Translations under genes and position numbers: made by a program | Notes under the pieces: model-generated | The model's input: the letters and a program-made list of their open reading frames with translations, nothing else | What the model was told of the DNA's origin: nothing | The model's database searches: none | DNA from: Lepidonotus clava | Taxonomy: Eukaryota; Annelida; Polychaeta; Phyllodocida; Polynoidae | NCBI GenBank assembly: GCA_936440205.1 | Contig: OW387145.1 | Location: 16,119,396 to 16,183,395 of the forward strand | DNA length: 64,000 bases | Direction of reading: 5' to 3' | Shown here: one piece after another, positions 23,101-38,100 of the stretch | Position numbering within the stretch: the stretch's first letter is position 1 | How the letters are laid out: each line of letters starts with the position of its first letter

Positions 23101-26100
23101 TATGAAAGTTAGAATGTTGTTGGGACGAAACTTCAGCGCAAATGTTTATTTCAGAGAATGTGCTACTACAATGTTAAAGTATTGAAATGTATGGGTTTGT
23201 CCTTTTGATTGTCCCTTTTCTTATTAAGTTCCACTTGCATTTTAGTCGTTGCTGGGGCAGTAAAAACCAAACTAGATGAATCCGACTCGGAAGTGGACTC
23301 ATCTGCTGAAGCCGCCCACATACAAGCCTGTGAGGAGGAGCAGAAGAAACTGCATAAGGAGTACAAGGAAAGTCGGGCGGCCACTGTCAGAGCTGTAAAA
23401 AAACAGTACAGTGAGTATGTTCATTAAAATTTTTTTTTTTTTTCACTCTATCATCACCATCCATTGTTTCCTACAATTGAGACCATGGGGGCCGACCAAA
23501 AAACTTTCACGAACCTACTAACTTACGTATATACAGGTCACTTTTATCACGAACCCATATTTTTGTTATATTTTGTTTCTTTGTTAACCTGACTAACTTG
23601 TGAATAAAAATTAATTCCTCTGTAATAAAAATTAAATCAACAATTTTCATTCCAGAGCGGGAGACTGCTGCCTGTAAACCAGATCCTTCAGAAGTCATCA
23701 CCGTACCGTCACCCTCACCAACAAACACTGAACCTGCGGTGGATGAGAGCAGCCGAAAGTCCCGTTTCCGTCTAAAGCGTTCGAAACGTTCCCGTGCAGC
23801 CTTACATAACAGTGGTGACGAAAGTGACCACGACAGCCCATCTCGAGGTAATGTATTATTCATAAATCAAAAGATTATTCTCTAAATTAGATACTCACTA
23901 CAGAAAATCTAGGTTCGTGGCAAAAGTGACCAATATTCGTATTTCTTCGGTTTGTGATTTTTTTTTGTTCAGCCGCCTAGAAGACAAACTGTCAATAATT
24001 TCCGATTTAAAAAAAAATATAGAAAAAAGTGAAAAACCATCTTCAGTGTAAAAAAGTTCACATTGACATACAGCCCCCCAAAAAATTATACAATCTTAAA
24101 GTATCGTATCTAATGTCATATGTCCAATCTATATATTTGTTAATTGAAAATAGATCATTGAAAATTTTGAAAATTTTACAGATGTGACGCCTCCTACTAA
24201 GGCTAAGCCCGTAGCATGCAGTACTGGAATAAGGACTTCAGAGCGTCTGGCCAAAAAAAAGACTCCACAGCAATCAATAGAAGAGTCTCTTTCTCAGCTG
24301 GACTGGACGGACCGATCTTTGGCAAAGCGGTCGCTCACCTATCAAACAGGGGACAACACTTTGGATAGTAGTAAGTACTCATAAAATTGTTAAAATTACA
24401 AACAACTGTTACAATTTAAATCATAGTCATATGGCATAATTTTGATAATATTTATTAAATTCAAAAATATAATGTGAGACATGTTGTTTAATTTTCTTGT
24501 AGTGTTAATAATATTTATCCCATGTTAATAAAATAAAAAAATTCTAACTTGTAATCGTCCTGACGAATACCGTGTATCAACATTTGTCCAATGATAAGAA
24601 GTTCACGAGCCTTCTTTTAACCTCACTTTTTCAGGCATTAGTCCGAGTCAACATAACCTCCCCGACCTAAGTACGTCTCCCCTCCGTGCAGTCGATGATG
24701 CAGAAGATAGTGAACTGCCGAATTACAGCGTAAAAGTAACCACAGAGGTTGTGCCAACGAAATCTACTGCCTAAGACGTCCCAGCGAGATCTATTTCCAA
24801 AGACGTACGTACTGTCGCGACCACATCTACTTCCAAAGACGTACGTACTGTCTCGACCACATCCACTGGAAAAACCAATGTGAACCCTGCAAGGACAGAA
24901 ATCGGAGAGAAAGTCGAGTATATCCAGACATTAACCGAAGATAAAGAGGGCATGATTACTCGTGTGGGACAATTTCTTGATATGCGTCTTGAGGACTATG
25001 TTCAAACCGAGATGGAGGTCTACCAAAAAGTCTTTCAAGCACAGTCAGAAAAAATGGATGTAGTTAAACAGAAGGTGACAGAAGTGTGTCATGATGTACA
25101 GCGGATACAGAAGACCCCAGTTGATCTCTCAGGAGTGCAGAACCGCTTGGATACCATCGTCACAGATACAAACAACCTCAGTTCTCAGGTGAACGAAGTC
25201 TGTGCTAACGTATCTAACACCCAAGAGAAGATGGGGTCAGTCACCACGGACCTTCAGAGTGTTAAAAGCACAGTTGGGACGTATAAAATGGAGTTCAAGA
25301 ACATCAAAACAGAAGCCCATTCACAGAAACTAAGGCACAACACTCTCATGCAAAGCGTACAGACTGTACAGCAGGATATCAGTTCGACTAGGTATGAGAT
25401 GCAGGAAATCTCAGGGGACTTAGACCTCATAAAGAACGACTTTCAAACCACAAATACTGGCCTTGAAAGTGTCAAGAGTCAAATGGAATTGATGAAGAAG
25501 GAAATGTTCATGCTGAAGGGTGAGGTAAGCTCTTTAAAGACAGAGGTGAAAGGGAGTACCAAGAAAATCGAGGGCTGGATGGATGCTATAAACAGCACCA
25601 TAGTTCAAGCCTGCTCACTACCGGGTCCACTGTTTTCCATACAAAATCCTGTTCCGCCTTTACGTATCAAGTCAGACTCCGAGGAAGACGAACCTTCTGA
25701 TGGGACTAACGCTGCCCATGGTGCTAATCCACCTACTAGTACACCGATGGACAAGGATGATGGTGCTGAGGGGGGAACTAAGTCAAGTGGGAATACCTCA
25801 GAAGTGACTTTCAAACATAAAGATACAGGAGCAACTTATGCGAAAGAGCCAAAAACACCCAAGAAACAGATTCTGTTTAATACCTCTGCCGACACAGTTC
25901 CCTCTATGTCCCCATGTAACGATTTAGACCCTGCCGAAACCCAAGATCCCAACGTTAACATGAACGTTGAAATTTTGGTTCAAGATACAGAATATGACTC
26001 TTCTCAATGGCCAGAAACTCAGTCCCAGGACATGATGGATGTACAGAACCCTGAAGCGGTAATAGAAGTGCCTATTACTAGTGCCGGGGGTACTGGCTTC

Positions 26101-29100
26101 ATCCCTGTTGTGTCCATGGCGGCGGGTGAAGTTCCTACAACGGTTGGCTATGTACCCCAGTCTGTGGTGAATGTTATGAGAAAGCGTTTACATGATACTG
26201 CTGAGTAAGGAACATGGACTATCAACCCTTTCTATTATTTCTGTTGGTTGGATATATTATTTTAAAGTGAGGATGTATACTCGTATTTAGTACTTTCAAA
26301 GATTTTTACAACATCTATTACTGCAAATCGGTAAGAAAAGAGTGACAATCAAGCGGACGTTCAACTATTATCCAAGAATTACTTGAAAACTGTATTGATA
26401 CAACTAGCACTGTTGAAGATATACGTACATGGTTAGAATCATGTGAGACATTCCTATAAAGTGCATGTGATGACATAAAACAGACAAGTCTAGTATATAA
26501 CACGACCACCTTTTATTTTAAGTTTACTCAGGTGTTGTATAGGTTTTAAGTATAATTTCAGAAATGTGAAAAAAAAGGGTCTTACACGACCGTTCAGTAA
26601 CCAAAGAACCTCAAAAACTTTAGAGGCTAAATCCTCTTTACATATTTCGTATATTAAAAAAAAAATTGTTCGCCAGGAACTTTTCCAAATTTGTTTAGAC
26701 CTCACAGAGTCTGCAACATACTAAGAACAAATGTTATTTTGTCGTCTGACCTATTTAAGTGACATATTATATCTTTGTGGTGGGACATTCATTCGGCCTC
26801 GTTTCGGCATCAAAAGTTAAAAAAAAGAAAGATCGTCGGTAAGAACATGTACAATAATCAGTAGAGAGTTTCGTCACAACGATTCTGTAATTTTTACCCA
26901 TCTGTGCTTACTGCAACTGAATAGCATGTGGTTCCGTTGTGGCTGTTTTGTAAGAGCATTCTTAGACATAGAAATTTTACAAAGAAACGGTGCTTAACAG
27001 AGGATGTTATATAATGTTATGTACGTCATTTTAAGAAAAAAAATTACTAGGATACGTATCATTATAGATGTTAAACTAGTTGAAACACTTTCAAAAGTCT
27101 TTCTTTCTAACGAGGACGTCCAGCTTGTCCTTGTCCACGTCCGCGCCCACGAGCACCACCACGACCACGGCCGCGACCCCTTGCACCTGTGCCTCTTTGC
27201 CGGCGGGTTCCTCTGCCGATATCCACAGGGGCGGGTCCGCCATACTGGTTGTAGATGTATCGTTGCCGATACCTAACCCCTGCGTGTCCTGGGCCATAGT
27301 TGTCTGGGTGAAGACCGTCACCAGCGGGGACGTCTTCCGGCTGAAGGTGTCGGTTGGCCCGCAGAAAGCGCGCGCGTGCCTCCACTCGGATGCGCATCTC
27401 CATCTCTGGGTCTCTGTTGTCCCCCGGCCGCAACTTACGTAGCCCCCAGTCAACACAGCGGTTGTGTAGTACACAACACGCTTTGACGACCCACGAAGCC
27501 TGAAGTGGTTGCATGTGCAGGGCACCTACACCAGACTTGGACAGGACACTGGAATAGAAAATAATTTTTTAAGATTGACAAGAAAGTGATGATAAGTTCA
27601 GTTAGTGGTATCAGTATAGAAGAAAATACTAATTGATGCATTATCTACGCTGCTAAGGAGATTCGCAAATATTAAGTCATAATAGGTGACCACAGTAAGG
27701 TTCTTGGTCTATGTTGACACTAACTGAATGTGTCCGTTTCTTAGTTTTTAGACTTTAATGTGACAGGTAGCTGAATATTACCGCCAGCGACTTTTAAGTT
27801 GCCCAATGCACCTCTCCACTGAGGATCTAGCAGTCACGTGGGCCACTTGATATCTCTGCTGGTGGGGCTCCAACTCAGACAGCATTTTGCACCGAAACGG
27901 CGTCAGTACTTGGGGTGTGAGTTTGTACCTGCGTGGAGATGAGTTCTAGCCTTTAGAAGCGAAAACATGTTATGTACATGTTGTGTTTCATGTTTGTACC
28001 ATGGAAAAATCTAAATACTTAGTAAGGATGACTGTCTGTTAAAGCATTAGACTTGGAAGAACAACTTGCTGTTTTTTTAATATGACTTATTTATACGTAC
28101 CCTCCGTCTCCAAGCAGAAAGTATCCCCCGAACCTCTCCGGGCGGTAGGCCATATGATGACCTAAGTCAGAGTAGGCCAGTACGGACTGGTCGTGGTGGC
28201 ACCCCGACATACCACTTTCAACGTAGAGGATCTTCTCTTCGTAGTCGGACACGACCTAGCCGAAAATATTAAATGAATAATTGTCTTTTCAATGCAGAAA
28301 ATACATTTTATTTATTTTGGTGTGGTGGAAAGAACTTTCTTGTAAGGCTGCAGCTGAGATGTATACATTGTTACTAAACAAGTTTGAAAGACTGAGTTTG
28401 GAACATAATATTTCTCTTACTGACCACTACTGTTCAAGGTAAATTATGATGTTCAATGTTCTGTAAGGCACTGATGTAAAAACTTGTCTACTTTGGGTTA
28501 AAAATAAAAAAGAGTTGATGTTTACTGACATTCATTTATGAGGTTATTTTATTGAAGATTCGTTAGTACGATACAGTAAGAATTATTACACATATCTTAC
28601 CATCACGTTAAGGGCATGATAACCCTTCCTACACACGTACACGTGCTCGTTTCGTGTAGGCCTCATCAAAGGCACGTAGGTACCATCAATGCAGCCGATG
28701 CATTTGTTCACCTTGTGCCTCTGGGCGAAGTTCACGGCTGCGAGGTGGAGTGCCTCTTCCTGTGAGAAATAGTAGGGTCAACTATTTTATTTCTTTATAA
28801 AGATCTTGGGGGCCGACCAAAATGTTTTCTAACATTACTTAGGTTTGGAGTAGTAATTACTGTAGGGTTTAATCATTATTTTCTATTTCTATGTATTGAA
28901 AAGTATTTTTATGTTACTTTTCCCTAATTAATGTTCTTTTTTTTCCTTTTTTTTCTTACCTTGGGGAAAGACACATGTCTTTTGTAGCGGGAAACGAGAA
29001 ATTTCACAAAGGCAGTGACAGCCCTCCCAACACTAGAGCGTGATACACCACCCTGAGTGTCCCGAATGACAGTGTAGTATGATCCTGTTGCGAGGAACCT

Positions 29101-32100
29101 AAGAGCATAGCACACCTACAAAATGAAATTGGTTTGGATTAATATAAAAGAGTTGTTTTAATTATTATTTTAGGGTGGCTTTATTGGTTAATATAGGATC
29201 ATATTTAACTTAAATAAAATGTGTGGGGTATTTTTCATGGTTTGGTGAACTAGTACTTTAAGACATAAAGTTTGTCTTTTTTTTATTAGGGGGAGGGGCC
29301 AACTATATTAATGTAATAATTTTTTGGGGGTATAAGATTGTTTGTACCTTGTGAAACAGGGGTATGGGTGAACCTCTTGTCTCATGTTTGCCTTTCCCGG
29401 GCCGAAAGGCACTTTCCTCAAACTCGTCGGTCAGCTCCTCCACGCAAGAGGGAGGTAATCTGTAGCGTGCCTCAAAATCTTTGATTCGTGGGTAGGAAAC
29501 CCTAGGATCAATCCTTGCCTTGACGGTCCTAGTAGACTTACACCTCTTAAGTCCCCATTGTCTCCTGTAGCTTTTGGAACGTAGATAAGTTTAAAGAGCA
29601 AAGTGTTGAAATGGTAGACAGCGGGCCGAAGGTTTGTCTTTTGTAGCGGGACGAACTGTAGGAAAAAGGACATAAATTTATTAGTATTTCTACTAGTTTC
29701 CTCTATTATCGCCCATGTAAAGATTAAAAGTATTATTTCTATTTTTATATAGCATCTAAATGAGATTATTATACATAAGGGCCGGTACTGACGCTTGTTG
29801 AAGTATTGTACAAGCTCACGAACCTATACGATATTGATAAATCAGAAAAAATCTTAAAAATCAAGTTTTAAGAATGTCTGAAAACTCACCCATCTTGGCG
29901 GTAAACCATGAAGACTAGAATCGTAAACAGGAATGCTTAACATTGACGATAAATAGGTTTTACGAACCATTTTATGTATCACGAATCCAAATTTTGGGTT
30001 CGTGAAATATAGCGTTTACGAACCTCCGCGAAGTTCGTAAACGCGTCGCGAAGATTCGTATATTTTTTCTGGACGGCGATTCTCAGGTTCTGAGATTCGT
30101 ATATTTTTTTTGGACAACTTTTGGGTTCGTGACGACTGGGGCACTCATATTTAGATTCGTGAAAGTTTTTTGGTCGCCATACCAGGCATGTTTGTATCTT
30201 ACTGCCTGAGTAGTCCACAATTTATCAAATACTATATGGGTGTGTACGATTCTGTTCCCTCTGCACAAACGGTTCACAGATTTCTCTTCAGATAATAAGA
30301 GCAGGGGGCAACTACGGCAATACCGGACTCCCGTCTCAGTAATAGAGTGATAGATATAGTGTAGCGCTCCCCGGGCTACGTTACTGGGGAAAAGACCCAG
30401 GCGATCACAGGGATTGGCCGTTGTTGACAAATTACCAAACAATGCAACTTTTAGGTTAAATAAAGTTTATTTAGATAACTCCTTTGTTACAATAATACTC
30501 CAAGTAAATAAACAAACCAATTACAAAATGGTTTACAAATATCTGACAATATTTCCAGAAGAAAGTTCTGAACCACAATATAAAATACTAGGTTACAGAA
30601 TAAAGTTTACAAAATACCCTTTAACAAAAAGGCAAATTCCTTTTAATAAAAAGGCTAAATACCAAGTCTGCTTTAGGGGAAAACTCTACAAAACTTGTGG
30701 GGAAACCATCAAACTCACCTAGTCCTAAAAAGAACTAGGTATAACTTTCTCAGTCTAAAAAGACATGAGCAACACAGGCCACCACAAAGTCTCACAAACA
30801 AACCAGGGTTACCTTCTCAGGTCAAAACCCTATACCAGCCAACCAGGCTATAACACCACAGTGAGACAAAACCAGTCTAAACTCTGCCCCTCAGTGTCCC
30901 CTATATCTAACCAGAGCACAGACCCGGTAGAGAGCACCCTGCTCTGATTGGTCCATTCAGGAGGGAAAGCTGGCTCCCCATTGGTCAGAAAAGGAGCCCT
31001 CTGATTGGCTTGTTCAGACCGTCCGTTCCGGCCGCCGGGAGGGGGACCGGGCTGCAAGGTAAGTGTGTTGACGGGCCGCGCTGCAGCAAGCTCCGGCCGC
31101 CGCCGATCGGCCCGGGCCGGTCGTCGAGGCGCGCCACAATAGCACCATACTAACAATGTGGAGGATTCAGGACAACTGTATAAGTAAATATATCTCTTTC
31201 AGAGTACACTAAAGCTCTTCACGCAACTGTTCTTTATATGTATCCTGTTTCCGTGGGTGACAATACCAACTGTGCCATACATCATCAGCCTAATAATCCT
31301 CAGAGTATATTTGAAGCACAAAGCTAACTACACAGACAGCCAGGAACAAAAACGTAACTCCTACATTACACAGGCGGAACAACGACAAAGATGGCAAGTA
31401 GTAGATATCGCTTAATTGTTGAGAAAATACATTCAATTGTCTATAAAAAAATAAGCTGTGGCTTTTGCAGTTTTGCCTATTATCTTTCTAATAGAGTAAC
31501 TTATAATTCAAAATTATGTATCACTGAATGAAAATAGATATTTGATGACCTTTGATATTTGTAAATGGGGCCATTAAGGTACATGGAGCGGTTTTATTGA
31601 CTCTATATAACTAGTTCTTCTGCTTTCAGGTTTCATCACTTGGCAATTAAGTCCTGGTTTCGTCTCAGGATAAACTTATTGACGTTTATCTATTGTGTCT
31701 GCATAATTTTACAAGTAGTGTTGCCTTGGCAAGGCAAAGAAAGGACGGGTGAATCGGCTCTCGTTCTCGTATACACAATCACCCTACTGCACTACGTACA
31801 GTGGTATGTAGGTGCATACGACAAACAGGTAGGAGTGTTTGGCAAACTGGAAATTTTGAATCCCGGTTTCAACTCACCATAACAATGTACTTAATTTCTA
31901 TGTAGGGAAGTAAATCTATGTAATGCTCTCAGACATACTGCTTTTTACAATGTCAAATAACAATGTGAATAAAACTTCAACTGGTATTCAATAAAAATGT
32001 TTCATACAAAGTTATGAATGTCCATATGAATGTCACTCCGGTATTTCTAATTTCTCTAGGACTTTGTAATCTTACAACCCGATACTAATATAATCCTTGT

Positions 32101-35100
32101 ATATCCAACAGTATAGATTCGAAGAGAACTGTTCTGCATGAAAATGTACTTTTTCCAATGCCTTTATTTCTCTGCAGATATTTTCGCTTGAGAGGATGCA
32201 GGCCCACACCGTTTCCACCCCTGAAGTGAGTGAGGGACTGGGCGCCTGGTGTGACTGGCCTGGCTCGGGTCGACTCACCTACAGACGAGTCTGTCTGCCC
32301 GGGGAGGAGGGACAATCGCCGTTTGACACCGTCATACCGTCCGGTCTGAAGGTAAGTAATACTTTTGCCAAATTCTGAATAATCACTATGGTTTTATATG
32401 TTTAATTATTTCAATGTATCATTTCAATATACTACTTACATTTTGTTTGTGCACTTTCCCTATACTACTGATGCACTAGGCCTATGCATAAACGACCATG
32501 GACGCTCTACCTTAAGCGAATATAACAAAATTGATCTATAGCTTTGTTGAATATGACAATTTTCACTATGGTGCATTTCTATAATAATGGCGACTTGCAA
32601 TCTTATAAATACTACTAACAATCATTTAGCGACATTTTCTTATACTACTACTGCGCTATAAATAACCTGGGTTGCTCTAATTCTAGAGAATCTTTCAAAA
32701 TCAGTCTATAGCTGTTTCGGGTATGAATAAGTTCACTATAACGCGTTTCTTTATAGTTATGTCAACATGCCATTTCTTTATACTACTAACAATTATATTT
32801 AGGTGATAATTCTTGATACTACTCACGCCATTTAAGTATGCGCAAATAGGCTGGTTCTGTATGGCGAATGATACCGAAAACCAGTCAGTAGCTTTTTTGA
32901 TTATGAAAAATGAATCTTATTTAACAGGGTATTCTTGTGTTTCTTCTGCTAGGTGGGAGTGTTGTGCAATGACGTGTCGAGGGGCCGGAGTTTCCTCAAC
33001 TCCCTGCTCGCCCTGGAGGACCATCCGGGATGTGTGTTCCTGGACGGAGTCAACCTCTCCACGGTGTGTGCACACACTCTCAGGGCAGCTGTTACCGTCG
33101 TCCATTCAGTAGGTTTGGTACTTCTGTCCCCATTATACACGCTGTCTTCATAATTTACGTACATCCTTCATAAAATTTGCACTGCTATTCATGCTCTCGA
33201 CATTAGCAGTATTAGTATCACTAACATTTCGAGCTGTACCGAGGCTGACGTTGCTCCCATTTATTTTTACTGGAAGCAAACATATCATTTCCACAAGAGT
33301 GATATAGTAAAATTTATTCCATATTCATATGAGTTTAGGAGATCTCACAATTCAATTATTCCTTTGATTTACTATTGCAGGAGTTGATATGCAGTGGTGG
33401 ATACCTCCGTGACTATCTAGATCCTCGACGTGAGTTCACAGACGAAGTTCTATGGGACTCGTTGGATAGGGTAAGATATATGTATGTCATTGAACTATTG
33501 TTAATGTTTGATTTAAGACTGCGTAAGGTTCGTGTATATCCAAGTCTTCATGAGTTGTTTTTCCAGAATGCCTGAGTAATTCAGACTGCGTTTAAAGTTT
33601 GTCCGTTCACTTCCCAATAGTTCAAAAGAAATGAACGATGAGGGAGCTTCTTAATATGAAAGGGTTTTTATTCAATAAACATCTCATCCCGAGTCAAAGC
33701 CACCATGTATAAGTCTTCATCAGTCCACCTCCCATCTCCTATCAGCAATCAACCACATTTAGAACACGAGTTGCTCCAACACCTTCTAGACCATTCTAGT
33801 ACTCAGCTCTATCACAATCCTATGTCCGAGGTAATGGGTATTGGTAAACTCCAGTCTGTTACACGGAGCCGATGTACTTACTCCAAGTATAACTCCTTGG
33901 CTAAACTTACTTAGCTGACATTCTCACTAAAACTAACTGCTCCCCACTTTGCAACACCTTTTATACTGGTTAACAGGTGGCGCTAGGAGCGCAAGATATT
34001 TCTTTCTAAGAGTAGACTAGAAGTAGACTTGCTAAGCCTGATCCTTGTTGGATTATATAACATGACAATATATTAAAAGTACTAAGCCATTAGTACATTC
34101 GACGGCGGTCAGGTGTTTGAGTTTAAGGAGGTGGACGACATAGCTCAAACCAAATGAATATAATGAACTCCCAATTTTGATGATTGGATATTTTTGTTAA
34201 ACCATGGTGGGTGGCCTTGACTCTCGTAGTACATTCAGCACAATGTGATGATAATCAATTTTTTTTTTTTTTTTGTTGTTGTTCATTTGACGATTGTAAA
34301 CAAAGATACATTCAGTTTTACTTAATACATAAGTACATTTCCAGTAGTCTATGTTAAGACTTGAGATCAGTGAAAATGTTCATGAACATGAAGGTTTTTA
34401 GGAAGATTTCCTATTATCGTCTGTTTAAGAATTGTGTCACTCGTGCATAAGGTGACCAGATCAAGTGTTGATTGTCAGCCCAGATTAAGGCCCAAGAATA
34501 GTGTCGCCGTGCATAAGGTGACGAAGTAAGTATTAATGAACCATGATTATTTTATGGTAAGCAAATGATGACATAATCATGTTGACAAACAGTTTTGGAG
34601 GATGAAGAAATATCATTCGCAATTCTTAAGATGACAAAGTCAGTTTTTGACTTAGTACATATGTATACAGTTTCTGATATTTATAATTTGTAACACAAGT
34701 CAACAGAACTCAACATATGTACAGTGTAAAGTTGTCTTAACCCTTTAAGAGTAACAAGCACACATCAAATCCAAATTGTAGGACATATTAACACAACATA
34801 AGTCAATACAGAGGATTCGGACATTTTGAACGAACGAAGTTCATTATACAATACGTGTCAAATTTCAATCAAATTTCAACCAGAACAACATTATTTACAA
34901 TAAATACAAGGTCCCTGCATTGAATCTAGTAGCATTCTGCAGTTGGATCCGGAAAATATTACCATCCACGTTGCGCGCCCACCAGTTATGCTTAGTACAT
35001 GTGTACTTAGCGGGACGCTTGACTGGAGTTCCCCTCCAGGGTTTGACCTCGATTTGATTCCTCCAGGCGCGAAGCGCCCGGATGGCAAATTTCTGTTTCG

Positions 35101-38100
35101 AACAAATTTGCAAATTTGAAGGTTCGACCTGACATTTTGGGCCGATATGAATTAATTCTGTCGCTTGATTACGTTGGTTGGGGACCTAAGCTTTAGTTTA
35201 GCACAGATTTTGTAAGAAATTATACGATGGTTTGATCATGCTAGCCGATTTCAAAATTTGGATCTTTTGGATCAAAAAGGGGTTTCCCAAATTAGCCTCG
35301 TTTTGACGTCATTTTAATCAGTGCCGGCGGTCCTTTTACAGAGTCAAGACGTGTTTTTATATCTTCGTTCATTTTACTCTATCCTCCACGAGTTCACCAT
35401 GGTCCGAGTGGCTATTTTCTCTTCAAACCGGGAGGCCGGACTCCAGGATTACCCTGATCTAATCCGGAACAGCACCGACCATTATTTTGTAACTTTTCCG
35501 AGCGAGGACGCAACGACAGCGGAGTTGGCGGGGCACGCCTTCGCCCATCACATGCTCTACCCGGAAGACGTGCTAATAGTTATGACTAACCTCCTCGACA
35601 TTTTGACTTGGGACAGAGAATTGGAGCTTTACCTGCCACTATTCATTAACCCGGATGGCGTAGTGAACTTTTATGCGGAACTATTTAACCAGGCGTTCCT
35701 GAACCTGCGAGCCCATCCCATCCCAGCCACCCTGATCTTGACCACTCCCTCCGGTTTTGATGCCCGGAGGTGGGAGTTGACTGACAGTGATGGCTCGTTA
35801 CAAAAGTGGATTAACCGGATCATCCCGCGAGTCAGCAGAGAGGTCAGAAGAGCTAACGAGTGGTATGCGGTTCCGACGGTTGACACTGGTCACGCACTCC
35901 ACCGGCCCAAGGTAGTCGCGGACGGGGTAATGACGGTCAACGATTTCCGCGAGCTGACAGATGGCTACATGCCGTCCACCCGGTTGCTTCGTCGTTGGGC
36001 CCGGGCTTTAGGCCGAGTTTTTGTCAGACTGCCTCTTCAGCAGTAGGCCGCCGGCACTCTTTTGTATATATTGATTTTCATTGATTTTCCCAAGTGATTT
36101 TATGATTTAATTCCCGGCCTATGCCTAGAACACTTAATTTTCCGGGTTGGTTTCGCCAAGTGATTCTGCCGATCCAATTCCCGGCCAGTGATTGGTACAC
36201 TTAAGTTTATATATCCAAGAGGAGCAGATCACACTTTTGACGGAGCTCCAGACTGTTCACATGGGAGGACACAGACATTTTCACCGCCCTGTTGGTTTGT
36301 CGTCGGACACCGCCCTCCTCGTAGAGCCGGCCCCTCGTCCGGACCGCTCCGAGACCGGGTAAGTTTGGTCTTCTTTCTACAGTTCTTGGCATGTTAGGTA
36401 GGCTACTAACTGTTGAATTTTAAGGAGATTGTTGGTCAGGATTTCTTCGCCAATTTTCTCAGTCCGCCTTCACGTTGTCGTATTCCGGAAGCTGATGTCA
36501 CTCCCGGAACCAGAAACTGTGTTTCGCTGGTGATTTTTGTAACGGGTAGTATGGGCGGCCACCTAGTGTTTACTTTTGGTTTCAAGATGGTGGATGCGGG
36601 CTGAGAACTAGGATCTGGCGTACTAAACTTATTATCTTTTCCAGGTCCTGCGGTATGTTAGGGTGATGTAAATGAAGCAATGTGACACGGTTGGCACTGA
36701 AAAGCGTCAGGCTATATAATTTTAGTGGGAGGATTGTTTAGGCGAACATGATCAAGCATTTTACCTCGCGCGTGGTTGGGCGATAATAGAGGGTTTTTCT
36801 GACTAGCGGTTTGTTGACATTACCGATTTAAGTTAAGCTTCCTGGAGTGTGGGTGATTTGTATCGTATTGGTATTCCGATATTATTTGATACTATTAACT
36901 GTTGGTGACCAAGTATTTTGGTCCAGCTTGCCCAGCATTAGATTGGCTGTGACAGAATTCTTTGATGAGTTGTCCCCCTTACAGAGTACTGGAAAGATTG
37001 ACGTGTCGGCCACGTGAGGCGACACCACAGGTGGAGCCGTCCAACGAGCTGTTGGCGACTCCAAGGTAAGTTTGAGAGGGGGTGGCAGGAGCCACCAATA
37101 CCCGTCCCATATTGAGTCTAACAACAAGACTTCGTCAGTGTCATGGTGTTAGAATAAATTTTATAGCGAGTAATATTGTGCAGAATCGTCCAGAAGAGGA
37201 AAAAATATTACTGCGAGGAGACCGTGACGAAACCTCCAGGACACTGAATGAGCTCCCAGACGGAGACTCGATGTTTGTCGTTGGCAAGAAAGGAATGGTG
37301 TTCTTGTTAAAGAAAAACTATAAAGGCACCAAGATCCGCAGCAAAGATTACCAAACATCTCAAACAGTGATATCTCTGCGCGTTATGTGGGAACGGTTAC
37401 ACACATCGTTCTGGGCTCAGTTGCCATGAAAATGTGCATTTTCAGGATCTCACGAGTGTCCGAAATGTGATGCAAAACTCACACGTTTTGGACTTTCTCA
37501 CAGACCACATGAGGAGATAAGAATAATGATAGGAACTGGGTCTTTGGTGATTTACTTAAGAATCTATTTTGGTTTTCCAAGAGTCAATACTATTGACAAC
37601 ACACTTTATGTACATTGTGTTAGAATAATTTTCCAATACACTCCAAGGGTTTATATGTAAACAAATTAACACCCCCCCAAGGGTGATAGCTGTTCAGTCA
37701 TAACCGACTTCATTTTTGTGAAGTGCAACTTCAACCAGAGTTTGTTCTCATTGAATGGTTATATTAAGACAAAGTCCTTCCCTTCCTTGTTAGTTACAGG
37801 TGGTAGCTCGGCGTTCACCCCCTATGTTCAATCTGGGGTTTGAAGACCGAGTTCCACTTTATATTGGGTAGTGGCGCCCTTTTAACGAGACAAACAGGTG
37901 CGCCCCTAACTCCAAACGGTTCACTGAATAGATATTATACCTATGTTAATAGTAACACCCTACTGTCTACCCTATACTTTACATCACATGGGGAAAACCA
38001 ACATGACAAGCGGTGGGGGTAGCGTTTCATTCCGTAAGGTATAAATGTCATTAAAGGACTAAAGTACTAACTGTACAAAGGAGGTTGCGATTATTCGTTC

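Larger units (their letters stand above)
20609..30180. mobile_element. PIF/Harbinger DNA transposon, 9.6 kb, with transposase and Myb-like partner
   Basis: The left end GGCCGACCAAAAAACTTTCA and the inverted right end GGCGACCAAAAAACTTTCAC form terminal inverted repeats of about 25 bp. Inside, a plus-strand partner gene and a minus-strand DDE transposase converge, the two-gene layout of PIF/Harbinger. Both ends carry clusters of TTCGTGA motifs. The target duplication could not be settled because the outermost bases of the two ends differ. The element sits wholly in intron 13 of the ABCC-like gene. The transposase reads intact; the partner gene has one in-frame stop. Confidence 0.8.

Noticed and set aside
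29431-29673. 80-residue minus-strand frame as transposase N terminus
   Set aside because: It is out of register with the transposase. An acceptor at 29,565-29,570 joins the small first exon to the correct frame.
33705-33914. 69-residue frame in the left LTR, repeated at 53,366
   Set aside because: It is LTR sequence present twice because of the LTR pair, on the strand opposite to the element, with no domain and poor composition.
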